Part shown: one piece after another, positions 50,339-60,422 of the stretch
How the letters are laid out: each line of letters begins with the position of its first letter
How positions within the stretch are numbered: position 1 is the first letter of the stretch
Assembly: GCA_947631955.1 (NCBI GenBank)
Contig: CANRNJ010000003.1
Span: 1-64,000, forward strand
Source of the DNA: an uncultured Lachnospiraceae bacterium
Lineage (GTDB): Bacteria > Bacillota > Clostridia > Lachnospirales > Lachnospiraceae
Direction of reading: 5' to 3'
Length of the DNA stretch: 64,000 nt
Program-made: the position numbers and the translations under genes
Notes under the pieces: generated by a model
What the model saw: the letters and a program-made list of their open reading frames with translations, nothing else
What the model was told of the DNA's origin: nothing
Databases searched by the model: none

Positions 50339-52384
50339 ATGAAGATCACGGAATTGAAAGGAATCGGAGAGAAGACATCGGAATTGTTTCATAAGCTGCA
50401 TATCGATACGGCGGAGGACCTTGTGCATTATTATCCGAAGGATTACGAGCGCTTTGATCCGCCGGTAAGACTGACGGACGCGGTTCTGGAGGAAGTCGCG
50501 GCGGTCGCCGGAACGGTGTGCAGCTCGATCGCTTCCAGACATGTGCGCGGGTTGAGCATCACTGTTTTCGACGCGGAGTGCGGCGGCGGGATCCTGCATA
50601 TGACCTTTTTCAATATGCCGTATCTGAAAAACAGCATCAAGACGGGAGCACGTTATATTTTCCGGGGGACGCTTACGCAGCGCGGGACCCGTTATGTGAT
50701 GGAACAGCCCAAGATATACAAGCCGGATCAATACGATGAGATGGCAGGCCGTCTGCTGCCGCGCTATTCCGTCACAAAAGGGCTTGGCAGCAACACCATC
50801 GTCAAGGCCATGCGGCAGGCGGTGGAGGCGGTCGATCTGAGCGGCGATCCCCTTCCCGAAGAGATCCGCGCAGAAAACGGCTTTTTTACATACGGGGAGG
50901 CGGTCCGGCAGATGCATTTTCCGGTGGACCGGGAATCTCTGGTCAAGGCAAGGGAAAGACTGGTGTTCGATGAATTCTTTTTCTTTATCCTTATGGTCCG
51001 CAGGATGAAAGAAACCAATGCGAAACTGCCCAACCGCTGTCCGATGATCTGTGTGGCAGAAACCGGCCGTCTGATCGAAGCCCTTCCGTACAGGCTGACC
51101 AACGCGCAGCTGCGGGTCTGGGGCGAGATACAGGACGATCTGACTTCCGACCACACCATGAACCGTCTGATTCAGGGCGACGTCGGATCGGGCAAGACGA
51201 TCCTCGCGTTCCTTTCCCTTATCATGTGCGCCGCCAACGGCTATCAGGGCGCTCTCATGGCGCCCACGGAAGTGTTGGCGCTGCAGCACTATGAAACGCT
51301 GATGCAGATGAAAAAGAAATATCATCTGCCGATAGCGCCTGTGCTGCTTACGGGGTCTGTTTCCGCTAAAGATCGGAGGACGATCTATGAACAGATCGAA
51401 AGCGGGGAAGCTGATATCGTTCTCGGCACACATGCGCTGATACAGGAAAAGGCGGTCTACCATAAACTGGGTCTGGTCGTCACCGACGAGCAGCACCGCT
51501 TCGGGGTCAGACAGCGGGAGAGCCTTGCCAGAAAAGGAAACGACGTGCACGTCCTCGTCATGAGCGCCACGCCGATCCCGCGCACGCTGGCCATCATTTT
51601 GTACGGCGATCTGAATATCTCCGTGGTGGACGAACTGCCCGCGAACCGGCTCCCGATCAAAAACTGCGTAGTCAACACTTCGTTTCGTGCAAAAGCCTAC
51701 CGCCACATCGAAAAAGAAGTCTTCAAGGGGCATCAGGCGTATATCATCTGTCCGATGATCGAAGACGGGGAAACGGACGAACTGGAGAGCGTCGTGTCCT
51801 ATACGGCTAAGCTGAAACAGGAACTGGACGGCGCCGTGCAGATCGCATCGCTGCACGGAAGGATGAAAGCGGCTGAGAAGAACCGGATCATGGAGGCGTT
51901 CGCCGCCGGACAGATCGACGTGCTCGTATCCACTACGGTCATCGAGGTGGGGATCAACGTGCCCAACGTCACGGTGATGATGGTGGAAAACGCCGAGCGC
52001 TTCGGGCTGGCGCAGCTTCATCAGCTGAGGGGCCGCGTCGGGAGGGGCGACGCCCAGTCTTACTGCATCTTTATGAGCGGGTCGGACAAACCGCAGACCA
52101 TGGCGAGATTAAAGATCCTCAACGACTCGAACGACGGTTTCTATATCGCTTCGCAGGATCTGAAACTGCGCGGGCCGGGCGATCTGTTCGGGATCCGGCA
52201 GAGCGGCGACATGCGGTTTGCGCTGGCCGATATTTTTCAGGATTCCGTGCTCCTGCAAAAGGCCGGAGAGTGGGCGGACAGGATTCTGGAACGGGACGAT
52301 TTTCCCGACGGTGACCGGTATGCTTCTCTGCGGAAACGTCTGGAGCACACTTTCACAAATGAGGTTGACTTTAGAACTATCTAA
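50339..52384 (+). CDS. recG: ATP-dependent DNA helicase RecG
   Basis: A 681-residue helicase: N-terminal wedge (OB) domain (about 60-150), then motor motifs LIQGDVGSGKTILAFLSL (Walker A), APTEVLALQHY, VVTDEQHRFGVRQRE (DEQH), LVMSATPIPRTLAI and MMVENAERFGLAQLHQLRGR. RecG remodels stalled forks and Holliday junctions. ATG 50339 has GAGGTG upstream. Together with ruvAB, mutSL and radC it makes this window rich in recombination and repair genes. Confidence 0.95.
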   Translation: MKITELKGIGEKTSELFHKLHIDTAEDLVHYYPKDYERFDPPVRLTDAVLEEVAAVAGTVCSSIASRHVRGLSITVFDAECGGGILHMTFFNMPYLKNSIKTGARYIFRGTLTQRGTRYVMEQPKIYKPDQYDEMAGRLLPRYSVTKGLGSNTIVKAMRQAVEAVDLSGDPLPEEIRAENGFFTYGEAVRQMHFPVDRESLVKARERLVFDEFFFFILMVRRMKETNAKLPNRCPMICVAETGRLIEALPYRLTNAQLRVWGEIQDDLTSDHTMNRLIQGDVGSGKTILAFLSLIMCAANGYQGALMAPTEVLALQHYETLMQMKKKYHLPIAPVLLTGSVSAKDRRTIYEQIESGEADIVLGTHALIQEKAVYHKLGLVVTDEQHRFGVRQRESLARKGNDVHVLVMSATPIPRTLAIILYGDLNISVVDELPANRLPIKNCVVNTSFRAKAYRHIEKEVFKGHQAYIICPMIEDGETDELESVVSYTAKLKQELDGAVQIASLHGRMKAAEKNRIMEAFAAGQIDVLVSTTVIEVGINVPNVTVMMVENAERFGLAQLHQLRGRVGRGDAQSYCIFMSGSDKPQTMARLKILNDSNDGFYIASQDLKLRGPGDLFGIRQSGDMRFALADIFQDSVLLQKAGEWADRILERDDFPDGDRYASLRKRLEHTFTNEVDFRTI

Positions 52385-52440
52385 AAGTAATATGGTTAGG
52401 TAGATAAAAGATAGAATATCAGGATGGAGAATGGATAGAG

Positions 52441-53304
52441 ATGGCTAAGCAGATAGCGGTGGTTACGGACAGCAACAGCGGCATTACGCAGACACAGGCG
52501 CAGGATATGGGGCTCCATGTACTGCCCATGCCTTTTATGATCAACAATGAGATCTTTTATGAAGACATTACTTTGACGCAGAAAGAATTCTATGAGCGTC
52601 TTGCGGAAGGCGCCGATGTCATAACGAGCCAGCCGACGCCGGATTCCGTGCTGAAATTGTGGGACAGTCTGCTTGCGGACCACGACGAGATCGTACATAT
52701 CCCCATGTCGAGCGGATTGAGCGGCTCCTGCCAGAGCGCGGTCATGCTCGCGCAGGACTACGGCGGCCGGGTTCAGGTGGTCAATAACCAGAGGATATCC
52801 GTCACGCAGAGGCAGTCCGCCTTAGATGCGCTTGAGCTCGTCAGACGGGGCATGGACGCGGCGCAGATCAAGGATTTTCTGGAAAAAGACAAGTTCAATT
52901 CGAGCATCTATATTATGCTGGATACGCTGTATTATCTGAAAAAAGGCGGGAGGATAACGCCTGCGGCGGCCGCTCTGGGCACGATCCTCAAACTGAAACC
53001 CGTACTGCAGATCCAAGGGGACAAACTGGATGCTTTCGCAAAGGCCAGAACAGCGTCCCAAGGCAAATCGATCATGATCAACGCCATCCGCAGCGATATG
53101 GAGAAACGTTTCGGCGGCGCGGACAAGGACAATATCTGGCTGGAGATCGCTTACAGCTACGACCGTGATGCGGCAATGCAGTTAAAGAGCGAGGTGGAAG
53201 AGCAGTTCCCCGGATTTGATATCCATATCGATCCGCTGTCGTTAAGCATCGCCTGTCATATCGGCCCCGGATCTTTGGCGGTTGCATGCTGCAGGAAAAT
53301 ATAG
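52441..53304 (+). CDS. DegV family fatty-acid-binding protein
   Basis: A 287-residue DegV/EDD fold protein: IAVVTDSNSGITQTQAQDMG, ITSQPTPDSVLKLWDSLL, IPMSSGLSGSCQSAVMLAQD, YYLKKGGRITPAAAALG and IACHIGPGSLAVACC. The lipid pocket and HIGPG motifs fit FakB-type proteins, which present fatty acid to FakA, encoded two genes upstream. The start follows GGATGGAGAATGG. Confidence 0.92.
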   Translation: MAKQIAVVTDSNSGITQTQAQDMGLHVLPMPFMINNEIFYEDITLTQKEFYERLAEGADVITSQPTPDSVLKLWDSLLADHDEIVHIPMSSGLSGSCQSAVMLAQDYGGRVQVVNNQRISVTQRQSALDALELVRRGMDAAQIKDFLEKDKFNSSIYIMLDTLYYLKKGGRITPAAAALGTILKLKPVLQIQGDKLDAFAKARTASQGKSIMINAIRSDMEKRFGGADKDNIWLEIAYSYDRDAAMQLKSEVEEQFPGFDIHIDPLSLSIACHIGPGSLAVACCRKI

Positions 53305-53353
53305 ACAGCCTCCTGCGGTTCCTGTTTCGATCAATGGGGAAAAGAGTGGGTTT

Positions 53354-54793
53354 ATGATACGCTATGCATCGACGAATGACAAGGCAGAATCTGAACTGCA
53401 AAGAAAATATATGGAGAAAGCGGCCGTTTATGTAACAAAGCTGCAAGAGAGCCTTGGACGCAGTCCGAAATGCTGCGTCGTAACATTCGGCTGCCAGATG
53501 AATGCGAGGGACTCCGAGAAGCTTCTCGGAATCCTGACCCAGATCGGCTATGAGTCCGTTGAAAACGAGGAAGACGCCGATTTTGTGATCTATAACACCT
53601 GCACGGTGCGCGACAATGCGAATCAGAGGGTTTACGGGCGGCTGGGCTTCTTACACAGTCTGAAAGACAAGAAACCGCATATGCGCATAGCCCTGTGCGG
53701 CTGTATGATGCAGGAAAACGAAGTCATCGAGAAGATCAAGAAGAGTTACCGCTTTGTCAATCTGATATTCGGGACGCACAACCTGTTCCGGTTCGCGCAG
53801 CTGCTTGTCACGATGTTTGAAAATCAGGAGATGATCATCGACATCTGGCAGGAAACGGACCAGATCGTCGAGGAACTTCCGGTCAAACGCAGATATCCGT
53901 ACAAGTCCGGAGTCAATATCATGTTCGGCTGCAATAATTTCTGCAGCTACTGCATCGTTCCGTATGTCCGCGGACGCGAACGCAGCAGGGATCCCAAAGA
54001 GATCGTCCGGGAGATCGAGGATCTGGCGGCCGACGGTGTGGTAGAGGTCATGCTTTTAGGGCAGAACGTAAATTCGTACGGCGGGAATCTGGACCATCCC
54101 ATATCGTTTGCGCAGCTGCTGCGCGAAGTGGAGCAGATCGACGGGATCCGAAGGATCCGCTTTATGACATCCCATCCGAAAGATCTTTCCGATGAACTGA
54201 TCGAGGTCATGAAACAGTCGGACAAGATCTGCCGCCATCTTCATCTGCCGCTTCAGGCGGGATCTGACCGGATCCTTAAGGCCATGAACAGAAGATATAC
54301 CAAAGAGCAGTACCTGGCGCTTGCCGATAAGATCAGGAACGCCATGCCCGATATCGCCCTGACGACGGATATTATCGTTGGGTTCCCCGGTGAAACTCTG
54401 GCCGATGTGGATGAAACGATCGATGTCGTGCGCAGGGTCCGCTTTGACAATGCCTTTACGTTTCAGTATTCCAGAAGAACGGGGACACCGGCGGCCGCAA
54501 TGGCCGATCAGGTGCCGGAGTCTGTGGTCCGGGAGGGGTTCGACAGACTGCTTAAGGCCGTTCAGGACACGGCGAGAGAACGCGCGGCGCTTTGGCAGGG
54601 GCAGGTCATGGATGCCCTTGTGGAAGAGGTGAACGAGCAGGATGATTCCCTTATGACAGGGCGTCTGACCAACAATATGCTGGTACATTTTCCGGCTGAC
54701 CGGACAAAGATCGGCCAGATCGTGCCGGTATCGCTGGATACCTGCCATGGATTTTATTATACGGGGCACATCCCATCACAGAAAGACGGTTGA
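53354..54793 (+). CDS. miaB: tRNA-2-methylthio-N6-dimethylallyladenosine synthase MiaB
   Basis: A 479-residue radical SAM methylthiotransferase. The N-terminal domain has three cluster Cys (47 in TFGCQMN, 83 in NTCTVRDNA, 117 in LCGCM), the radical SAM Cys are 193/197/200 (FGCNNFCSYC) and the C-terminal TRAM domain ends the chain. It adds a methylthio group to i6A37, the product of MiaA encoded downstream. ATG 53354 follows AAAGAGTGGG. Its stop overlaps the TTG before the mutS ATG. Confidence 0.95.
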   Translation: MIRYASTNDKAESELQRKYMEKAAVYVTKLQESLGRSPKCCVVTFGCQMNARDSEKLLGILTQIGYESVENEEDADFVIYNTCTVRDNANQRVYGRLGFLHSLKDKKPHMRIALCGCMMQENEVIEKIKKSYRFVNLIFGTHNLFRFAQLLVTMFENQEMIIDIWQETDQIVEELPVKRRYPYKSGVNIMFGCNNFCSYCIVPYVRGRERSRDPKEIVREIEDLAADGVVEVMLLGQNVNSYGGNLDHPISFAQLLREVEQIDGIRRIRFMTSHPKDLSDELIEVMKQSDKICRHLHLPLQAGSDRILKAMNRRYTKEQYLALADKIRNAMPDIALTTDIIVGFPGETLADVDETIDVVRRVRFDNAFTFQYSRRTGTPAAAMADQVPESVVREGFDRLLKAVQDTARERAALWQGQVMDALVEEVNEQDDSLMTGRLTNNMLVHFPADRTKIGQIVPVSLDTCHGFYYTGHIPSQKDG

Positions 54794-54798
54794 CGCAA

Positions 54799-57444
54799 AT
54801 GGCTGAACTTACACCGATGATGCAGCAGTATCTGGAAACGAAAAAAGAATATCAGGATTGTATTCTGATGTACCGCCTCGGTGATTTCTACGAAATGTTT
54901 TACGACGATGCGCTTCTGGCATCCAAGGAACTGGATATTACGCTCACGGGTAAAAGCTGCGGGCAGGAGGAGCGCGCGCCGATGTGCGGCGTACCGTATC
55001 ATGCGTTGGAAGGTTATCTGAGCAAACTGGTTTCAAACGGCCATAAGGTAGCGATCTGTGAGCAGATGGAGGATCCGAAGCAGGTCCGGGGGATCGTGAA
55101 GCGCGAAGTCGTCAGGATCGTTACGCCCGGCACCAATCTGAATCTGCAATCTCTTGAAGAAACCAAAAACAACTATCTGATGTGCATCGTGTATTTTCCG
55201 GGGAAGACCGGCATCTCTGCCGCAGACGTCACCACCGGGGATTACTATCTGACGGAAGTGGAGGATATCCACAAACTTCAGGATGAGATCAACAAGTACG
55301 AGCCGACCGAGATCATCTGCAATGAGCAGTTTTTGCTGAGCGGTTATGATATCGATGATCTTAAGAACCGGCTCGGCGTCACGATCTTTTCCCTTGCGTC
55401 GCAGTATTTTGACGAAGATGGCTGCCGGAGGAGCATAAAGAAGCATTTCCATGTAAATTCCTTATCCGGGCTTGGGGTGGATGATTTCCCGACGGGGCTC
55501 ATTGCCGCAGGCGCTCTTATGCAGTATCTGTACGATACCCAGAAAACTTCCCTTGCGCATTTTACGCACTTGTATCCGTATCTTACAAGCAAATACATGC
55601 TTTTGGACAGTTCGACCAGACGCAATCTGGAACTGACCGAAACGCTGCGGGAAAAACAGAAAAAAGGTTCTCTTCTGGGTGTCCTTGATAAGACCAAGAC
55701 CGCTATGGGCGGACGTCTGCTGCGCAAATACATAGAGCAGCCGCTGATCGACAGGGAGAAGATCGAACAGCGTCTGGACGCGGTGGATATGCTTGGCAGA
55801 AACAGCGTGGACCGGGACGAGATAAGAGAATACCTGAATACGGTCTATGATCTGGAGCGGCTGTTAGGAAAAGTAAGCTACAAGACCGCCAATCCGAGAG
55901 ATCTGATCGCCCTGCGCAATTCTCTGGCGATGCTGCCTTCCATCAAGACCCTGCTGGGCGGTCTGGACGTAGAACTTTTAAAACGGATCGACGGACACCT
56001 GGACCCGCTTCAGGACATTTTAGAACTGATAGACCGGTCGATCATAGAGGAGCCCCCAATCGCCATCCGGGACGGCGGCATCATCAAAGAGGGATTCGAC
56101 GAAACCATCGACGCTCTGCGCAATGCCAAGACGGACGGAAAGAAATGGCTCGCCGCTCTGGAGGAAGAGGACAGGGAGCGTACGGGGATCAAGAATCTGC
56201 GCATCAAATACAATAAAGTATTCGGCTACTATTTTGAAGTGACCAATTCCTATCAGCACCTTGTTCCGGACGACTATATCCGCAAACAGACGCTGGCCAA
56301 CGCGGAGCGGTATACTACGCCGCGTCTGAAAGAACTGGAAGACTCGATCCTGAACGCGGAGGACAAGCTGTATACATTGGAGTATGATGCGTTCTGCGGG
56401 ATCCGTGATGCGGTCGCGGCCCAGATGGAGCGCATACAGCAGACGGCAAGGGCGGTGGCGCAGCTGGATGTGATGACTTCCTTGTCCTATGCGGCCGAGC
56501 GCAATCATTATGTCCGCCCGTCCCTCAACGAAAAGGGCATTATCGATATCAAGGACGGCAGGCATCCGGTGGTGGAGCAGATGATAAGCAACGACATGTT
56601 CATCGCCAATGACACCTACCTCGATAATCGAAAAAACTGCATTGCCGTGATAACGGGCCCGAACATGGCGGGAAAATCGACTTATATGCGCCAGACGGCT
56701 CTGATCGTGCTGATGGCGCAGATCGGCTCATTTGTACCGGCCAGATCGGCGGACATCGGCATCGTTGACCGGATCTTTACCCGCGTGGGCGCGTCGGACG
56801 ATCTGTCCAGCGGGCAGTCTACGTTTATGGTGGAGATGAATGAAGTGGCCAACATCCTGCGCAACGCCACGGTCAACAGCCTGCTGATCCTGGATGAGAT
56901 CGGGCGCGGGACGTCCACTTTTGACGGGCTCAGCATTGCGTGGGCGGTCATAGAACATATCAGCAACCGGAAGATATTGGGCGCAAAAACGCTGTTCGCC
57001 ACGCATTATCATGAACTGACGGAACTGGAAGACAAGATGGACAACGTCAACAATTACTGCATTGCCGTGAAGGAAAAAGGGGACGATATCGTCTTTCTGC
57101 GCAAGATCATCAAGGGCGGGGCGGATAAAAGCTACGGCATACAGGTCGCCAAACTGGCCGGAGTGCCGGATATGGTCATCGACCGCGCCAAAGAGATCGT
57201 CGAGCAGCTGAGCGACAACGATATCATCGAGAAAGTGCAGAATATAGCGGTCAACGTCAAGGGTGAAAAGCGTAAGGAAGTCAAGTATGACGAGGTCGAT
57301 CTGGAGCAGATGTCGCTCTTCGACACCGTAAAAGACGAAGATATCATCAAAGAATTACAGGAGATCGACGTTGGGAACCTGACGCCGGTGGAGGCGCTGA
57401 ACACTTTGTACCGCCTTCAGAACAAGCTGAAGAACCGCTGGTAA
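54799..57444 (+). CDS. mutS: DNA mismatch repair protein MutS
   Basis: An 881-residue protein: mismatch-binding domain with DFYEMFYDDA, connector, lever and clamp, and a C-terminal ATPase with GPNMAGKSTYMRQTALI (Walker A), LLILDEIGRGTSTFDGLSI (Walker B) and TLFATHYHELTELE. It finds base mismatches and recruits MutL. ATG 54799 was chosen for alignment with the family start; TTG 54790 overlaps the miaB stop. It is co-transcribed with mutL, 61 bases downstream. Confidence 0.96.
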   Translation: MAELTPMMQQYLETKKEYQDCILMYRLGDFYEMFYDDALLASKELDITLTGKSCGQEERAPMCGVPYHALEGYLSKLVSNGHKVAICEQMEDPKQVRGIVKREVVRIVTPGTNLNLQSLEETKNNYLMCIVYFPGKTGISAADVTTGDYYLTEVEDIHKLQDEINKYEPTEIICNEQFLLSGYDIDDLKNRLGVTIFSLASQYFDEDGCRRSIKKHFHVNSLSGLGVDDFPTGLIAAGALMQYLYDTQKTSLAHFTHLYPYLTSKYMLLDSSTRRNLELTETLREKQKKGSLLGVLDKTKTAMGGRLLRKYIEQPLIDREKIEQRLDAVDMLGRNSVDRDEIREYLNTVYDLERLLGKVSYKTANPRDLIALRNSLAMLPSIKTLLGGLDVELLKRIDGHLDPLQDILELIDRSIIEEPPIAIRDGGIIKEGFDETIDALRNAKTDGKKWLAALEEEDRERTGIKNLRIKYNKVFGYYFEVTNSYQHLVPDDYIRKQTLANAERYTTPRLKELEDSILNAEDKLYTLEYDAFCGIRDAVAAQMERIQQTARAVAQLDVMTSLSYAAERNHYVRPSLNEKGIIDIKDGRHPVVEQMISNDMFIANDTYLDNRKNCIAVITGPNMAGKSTYMRQTALIVLMAQIGSFVPARSADIGIVDRIFTRVGASDDLSSGQSTFMVEMNEVANILRNATVNSLLILDEIGRGTSTFDGLSIAWAVIEHISNRKILGAKTLFATHYHELTELEDKMDNVNNYCIAVKEKGDDIVFLRKIIKGGADKSYGIQVAKLAGVPDMVIDRAKEIVEQLSDNDIIEKVQNIAVNVKGEKRKEVKYDEVDLEQMSLFDTVKDEDIIKELQEIDVGNLTPVEALNTLYRLQNKLKNRW

Positions 57445-57505
57445 TGTTATCAGCGTACCGGCGGGGATGTCCGCGCCGGGTATGAACAGACGGGAATAGG
57501 AAAAA

Positions 57506-59419
57506 ATGGCTGTTATACATGTTTTGGACCATCAAACAATCGATAAGATCGCTGCCGGTGAGGTGGTGGAACGCCCGTCGAGCGTTGTGAAAGAATTGGT
57601 TGAAAATTCGATCGATGCAGGTGCGGATGCGGTCACGGTGGAGATCCGGGAGGGCGGAACGACTCTCATCCGCGTGACCGACAACGGCAGCGGTATCGGC
57701 AAAGACCAGATCGCCAATGCTTTTCTGCGGCACGCCACAAGTAAGATCACCTCGGCAGATGATTTGACTGACTTAGTCAGTCTGGGATTCCGGGGAGAGG
57801 CGCTCGCCAGTATCGCGGCCGTTTCCGCGGTGGAAGTGATATCCAAGACTCCGCAGGAACTGACCGGGGTCCGCTATGTGATCGAAGGCGGCATAGAAAA
57901 AGAAGTTGAGGAGATCGGGGCGCCCGACGGCACGACGGTTCTGGTCAGAAACCTGTTCTACAACACGCCGCCCCGCAGGAAATTTCTTAAGCAGCCGCAG
58001 ACGGAAGGGTCGTATGTGGCGGAACTGGTGGAACATCTGGCCATGTCCAATCCCGGCATTGCGTTTAAATTCGTATCGAACGGCCAGACTCGTTTTTACA
58101 CGTCGGGCAGCAATGACCTGTCAGAGATCATATACCGGATCTACGGCCGGGAGATCGCCAAGGAACTTATCCCGGTCGCGTATCAAAGCGGAGATGTTTC
58201 GATCGACGGGATGCTCGGAAAACCCGTACTCAACCGGGCGAACCGCAGCTACGAGATCTTTTATATCAACGGGCGGTATGTGAAGAGCTCCCTGATCGGT
58301 AAGGCTGTGGAAGAGGGCTGCCGGGAATATCTGATGCAGCACAAATTCCCTTTCTGCGTGCTTCATTTCCGCATGGATACGCAGAAACTCGATGTCAACG
58401 TCCATCCGTCCAAGATGGAAGTGCGTATAGCGGACGCACCGGCTTTTTATGAAATCGTCAGGACTGCGGTGTCTGAAACGCTGCACCGGACGGAGATGAT
58501 CCCGGAGGTCGTCCTGACCGGGGAACGGTCTGCCAGACCGGCCGCAGCGGTGAAAGAGTCTGTCCCGGAACCTTTCGAGAAGACGCGCGCAGAGTCGGCG
58601 CGGATCGAACGGACACGGGCCGCGCAGCCTGAACCGGGGCAGAGTCCGGCGCCGCAGTCTGGCCCGGAAAAGGAACAGGCCGCGCATTTTGAAACGACGG
58701 AGGGGCCGACAGCAGGGTTTGAACCGGCGGAAGGTCCGGCGGCGCAGTTTGACCGGCTCCGGGAAGAGCCGGCCTACTTTACAGGGCAGGCGGTGCAGAC
58801 GGAACTGTTTGAAACAAAAGTGCTGTCGGAACAGGCGCGGAAGCGGTATGAGATCATCGGGCAGCTGTTTGAAACTTACTGGCTGATATCCTATGAGGAC
58901 AAACTCCTTATCATCGATCAGCACGCCGCCCATGAAAAAGTCAAATACGAAAGGTTCCTGAAACGTTTCCGCGGGCATGAAACCTTGTCGCAGGCCATCG
59001 ATCCGCCGATCATCGTCACGATGAATCCGAGAGAACAGGAATGTTACGGGAAATACGTCCGGGATTTTGAGGCGCTTGGGTTTGTACTGGAAGAATTCGG
59101 CGGCAATGATTATGCCATAAGAGGCGTGCCGACGGATCTGTATGGCTATGGGGAAAAAGAACTGTTCCTTGCGGTTTTGGACGAACTGGCGGACGATCCG
59201 TCCGCAGGCACTCCGGAAAGCATCCGCATCCGTATAGCCGAAATGGCGTGCAAGGCGGCGGTCAAGGGAAATATGCGGCTGAGCAGGCAGGAAGCGGAAA
59301 AGCTGATCGATGAACTTCTCACATTGGAGAATCCTTATCATTGCCCTCACGGCAGACCCACGATCGTTTCCATGACGAAATACGAATTGGAAAAGAAATT
59401 TAAGAGGATAGTAACTTGA
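57506..59419 (+). CDS. mutL: DNA mismatch repair protein MutL
   Basis: A 637-residue protein: GHKL ATPase (KELVENSIDAGADAVTVEI, DNGSGIGKDQ, TSKITSADDL, SLGFRGEALASI), then a variable Pro/Glu linker (about 350-430), then the C-terminal dimer domain with the metal-binding endonuclease motif DQHAAHEKVKYE. That motif shows it carries its own latent nicking activity, expected in a genome without mutH. Its stop overlaps the miaA start. Confidence 0.96.
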   Translation: MAVIHVLDHQTIDKIAAGEVVERPSSVVKELVENSIDAGADAVTVEIREGGTTLIRVTDNGSGIGKDQIANAFLRHATSKITSADDLTDLVSLGFRGEALASIAAVSAVEVISKTPQELTGVRYVIEGGIEKEVEEIGAPDGTTVLVRNLFYNTPPRRKFLKQPQTEGSYVAELVEHLAMSNPGIAFKFVSNGQTRFYTSGSNDLSEIIYRIYGREIAKELIPVAYQSGDVSIDGMLGKPVLNRANRSYEIFYINGRYVKSSLIGKAVEEGCREYLMQHKFPFCVLHFRMDTQKLDVNVHPSKMEVRIADAPAFYEIVRTAVSETLHRTEMIPEVVLTGERSARPAAAVKESVPEPFEKTRAESARIERTRAAQPEPGQSPAPQSGPEKEQAAHFETTEGPTAGFEPAEGPAAQFDRLREEPAYFTGQAVQTELFETKVLSEQARKRYEIIGQLFETYWLISYEDKLLIIDQHAAHEKVKYERFLKRFRGHETLSQAIDPPIIVTMNPREQECYGKYVRDFEALGFVLEEFGGNDYAIRGVPTDLYGYGEKELFLAVLDELADDPSAGTPESIRIRIAEMACKAAVKGNMRLSRQEAEKLIDELLTLENPYHCPHGRPTIVSMTKYELEKKFKRIVT

Positions 59420-60381
59420 TGAATGAATTGAGCAGGCCGCCTCTTATCATTCTGACGGGACCGACGGCAGTCGGCAAGACCGATCTGTCCGTTGCGTTGG
59501 CGCAGAAGATAGGCGGTGAGATCATATCTGCCGACTCCATGCAGGTATACCGCCATATGGATATCGGTTCCGCAAAGATACTGCCCGGACAGATGGGCGG
59601 GATCCCGCATCATCTGATCGATATCATGGAGCCGTCGCAGGAATTTAACGTCGTTTCATTTCAGCGTCTGGCGAAGCAGGCGATGCAGGAGATCTATGCG
59701 AACGGCCATATTCCGATCGTTGCAGGAGGGACCGGTTTCTATATCCAGGCGCTGGTGTACGATGTGGATTTTACGGAGAGCGATGAAGACGCCGGGTTCC
59801 GGAAACAGCTCGAAGAGATAGCCAGATCGCAGGGAAACGGCGTGCTGTATGAAAGGCTGCGGCAGATCGATCCGGAGTCGTGCGGGGTCATTCATGCCAA
59901 CAATGTCAAAAGAGTGATCCGCGCCATTGAGTTTTACGAGAAAACGGGGCAGAAAATATCGGAGCACAATAAAAACCAGAGGCAGAACCGATCTCCTTAT
60001 CGGTTTGCTTATTTTGTGTTGAACGAGGAGCGGCAGAAGCTGTATGACAAGATCGATGCGAGGGTGGACGAAATGATCCGGCGCGGTCTGGTCGAGGAAG
60101 TGCGGCGGCTTGCGGATATGGGATGTACGGGCGATATGGTGTCCATGCAGGGACTGGGGTACAAGGAGATACTGGCGTATCTGAACGGAGCCTGCACGCT
60201 GGACGAGGCGGTATATCTTATCAAAAAAAACACCAGACATTTTGCCAAGAGGCAGCTGACATGGTTCCGGAGGGAGCGCGAAACGATCTGGCTTGACAAG
60301 GAAGAGCAGGATCACGGAGAGGATACCGTTTTGGACCGGATCATCGAGATCCTCCGGCAGAAGGGCATCATCGAAGAGTAG
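59419..60381 (+). CDS. miaA: tRNA dimethylallyltransferase MiaA
   Basis: A 320-residue enzyme: P-loop ILTGPTAVGKTDLSVALA, SADSMQVYRHMDIGSAK, GGTGFYIQALVYDVDF and the C-terminal QGLGYKEILAYLNG and RHFAKRQLTWFRRE. It adds a dimethylallyl group to A37 of tRNAs; MiaB continues the modification. ATG 59419 overlaps the mutL TGA; a TTG three bases earlier is possible. Confidence 0.95.
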   Translation: MNELSRPPLIILTGPTAVGKTDLSVALAQKIGGEIISADSMQVYRHMDIGSAKILPGQMGGIPHHLIDIMEPSQEFNVVSFQRLAKQAMQEIYANGHIPIVAGGTGFYIQALVYDVDFTESDEDAGFRKQLEEIARSQGNGVLYERLRQIDPESCGVIHANNVKRVIRAIEFYEKTGQKISEHNKNQRQNRSPYRFAYFVLNEERQKLYDKIDARVDEMIRRGLVEEVRRLADMGCTGDMVSMQGLGYKEILAYLNGACTLDEAVYLIKKNTRHFAKRQLTWFRRERETIWLDKEEQDHGEDTVLDRIIEILRQKGIIEE

Positions 60382-60422
60382 AACAGGATGCAGATCAGAT
60401 CTGCTTGGAATGGGAGATTGAA

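Noticed and set aside
49208-52021. A 937-codon open frame on the minus strand antisense to fakA and recG
   Set aside because: It mirrors G/C-biased codons of two certain genes, is His/Arg/Asp-rich without any motif, and has no ribosome site.
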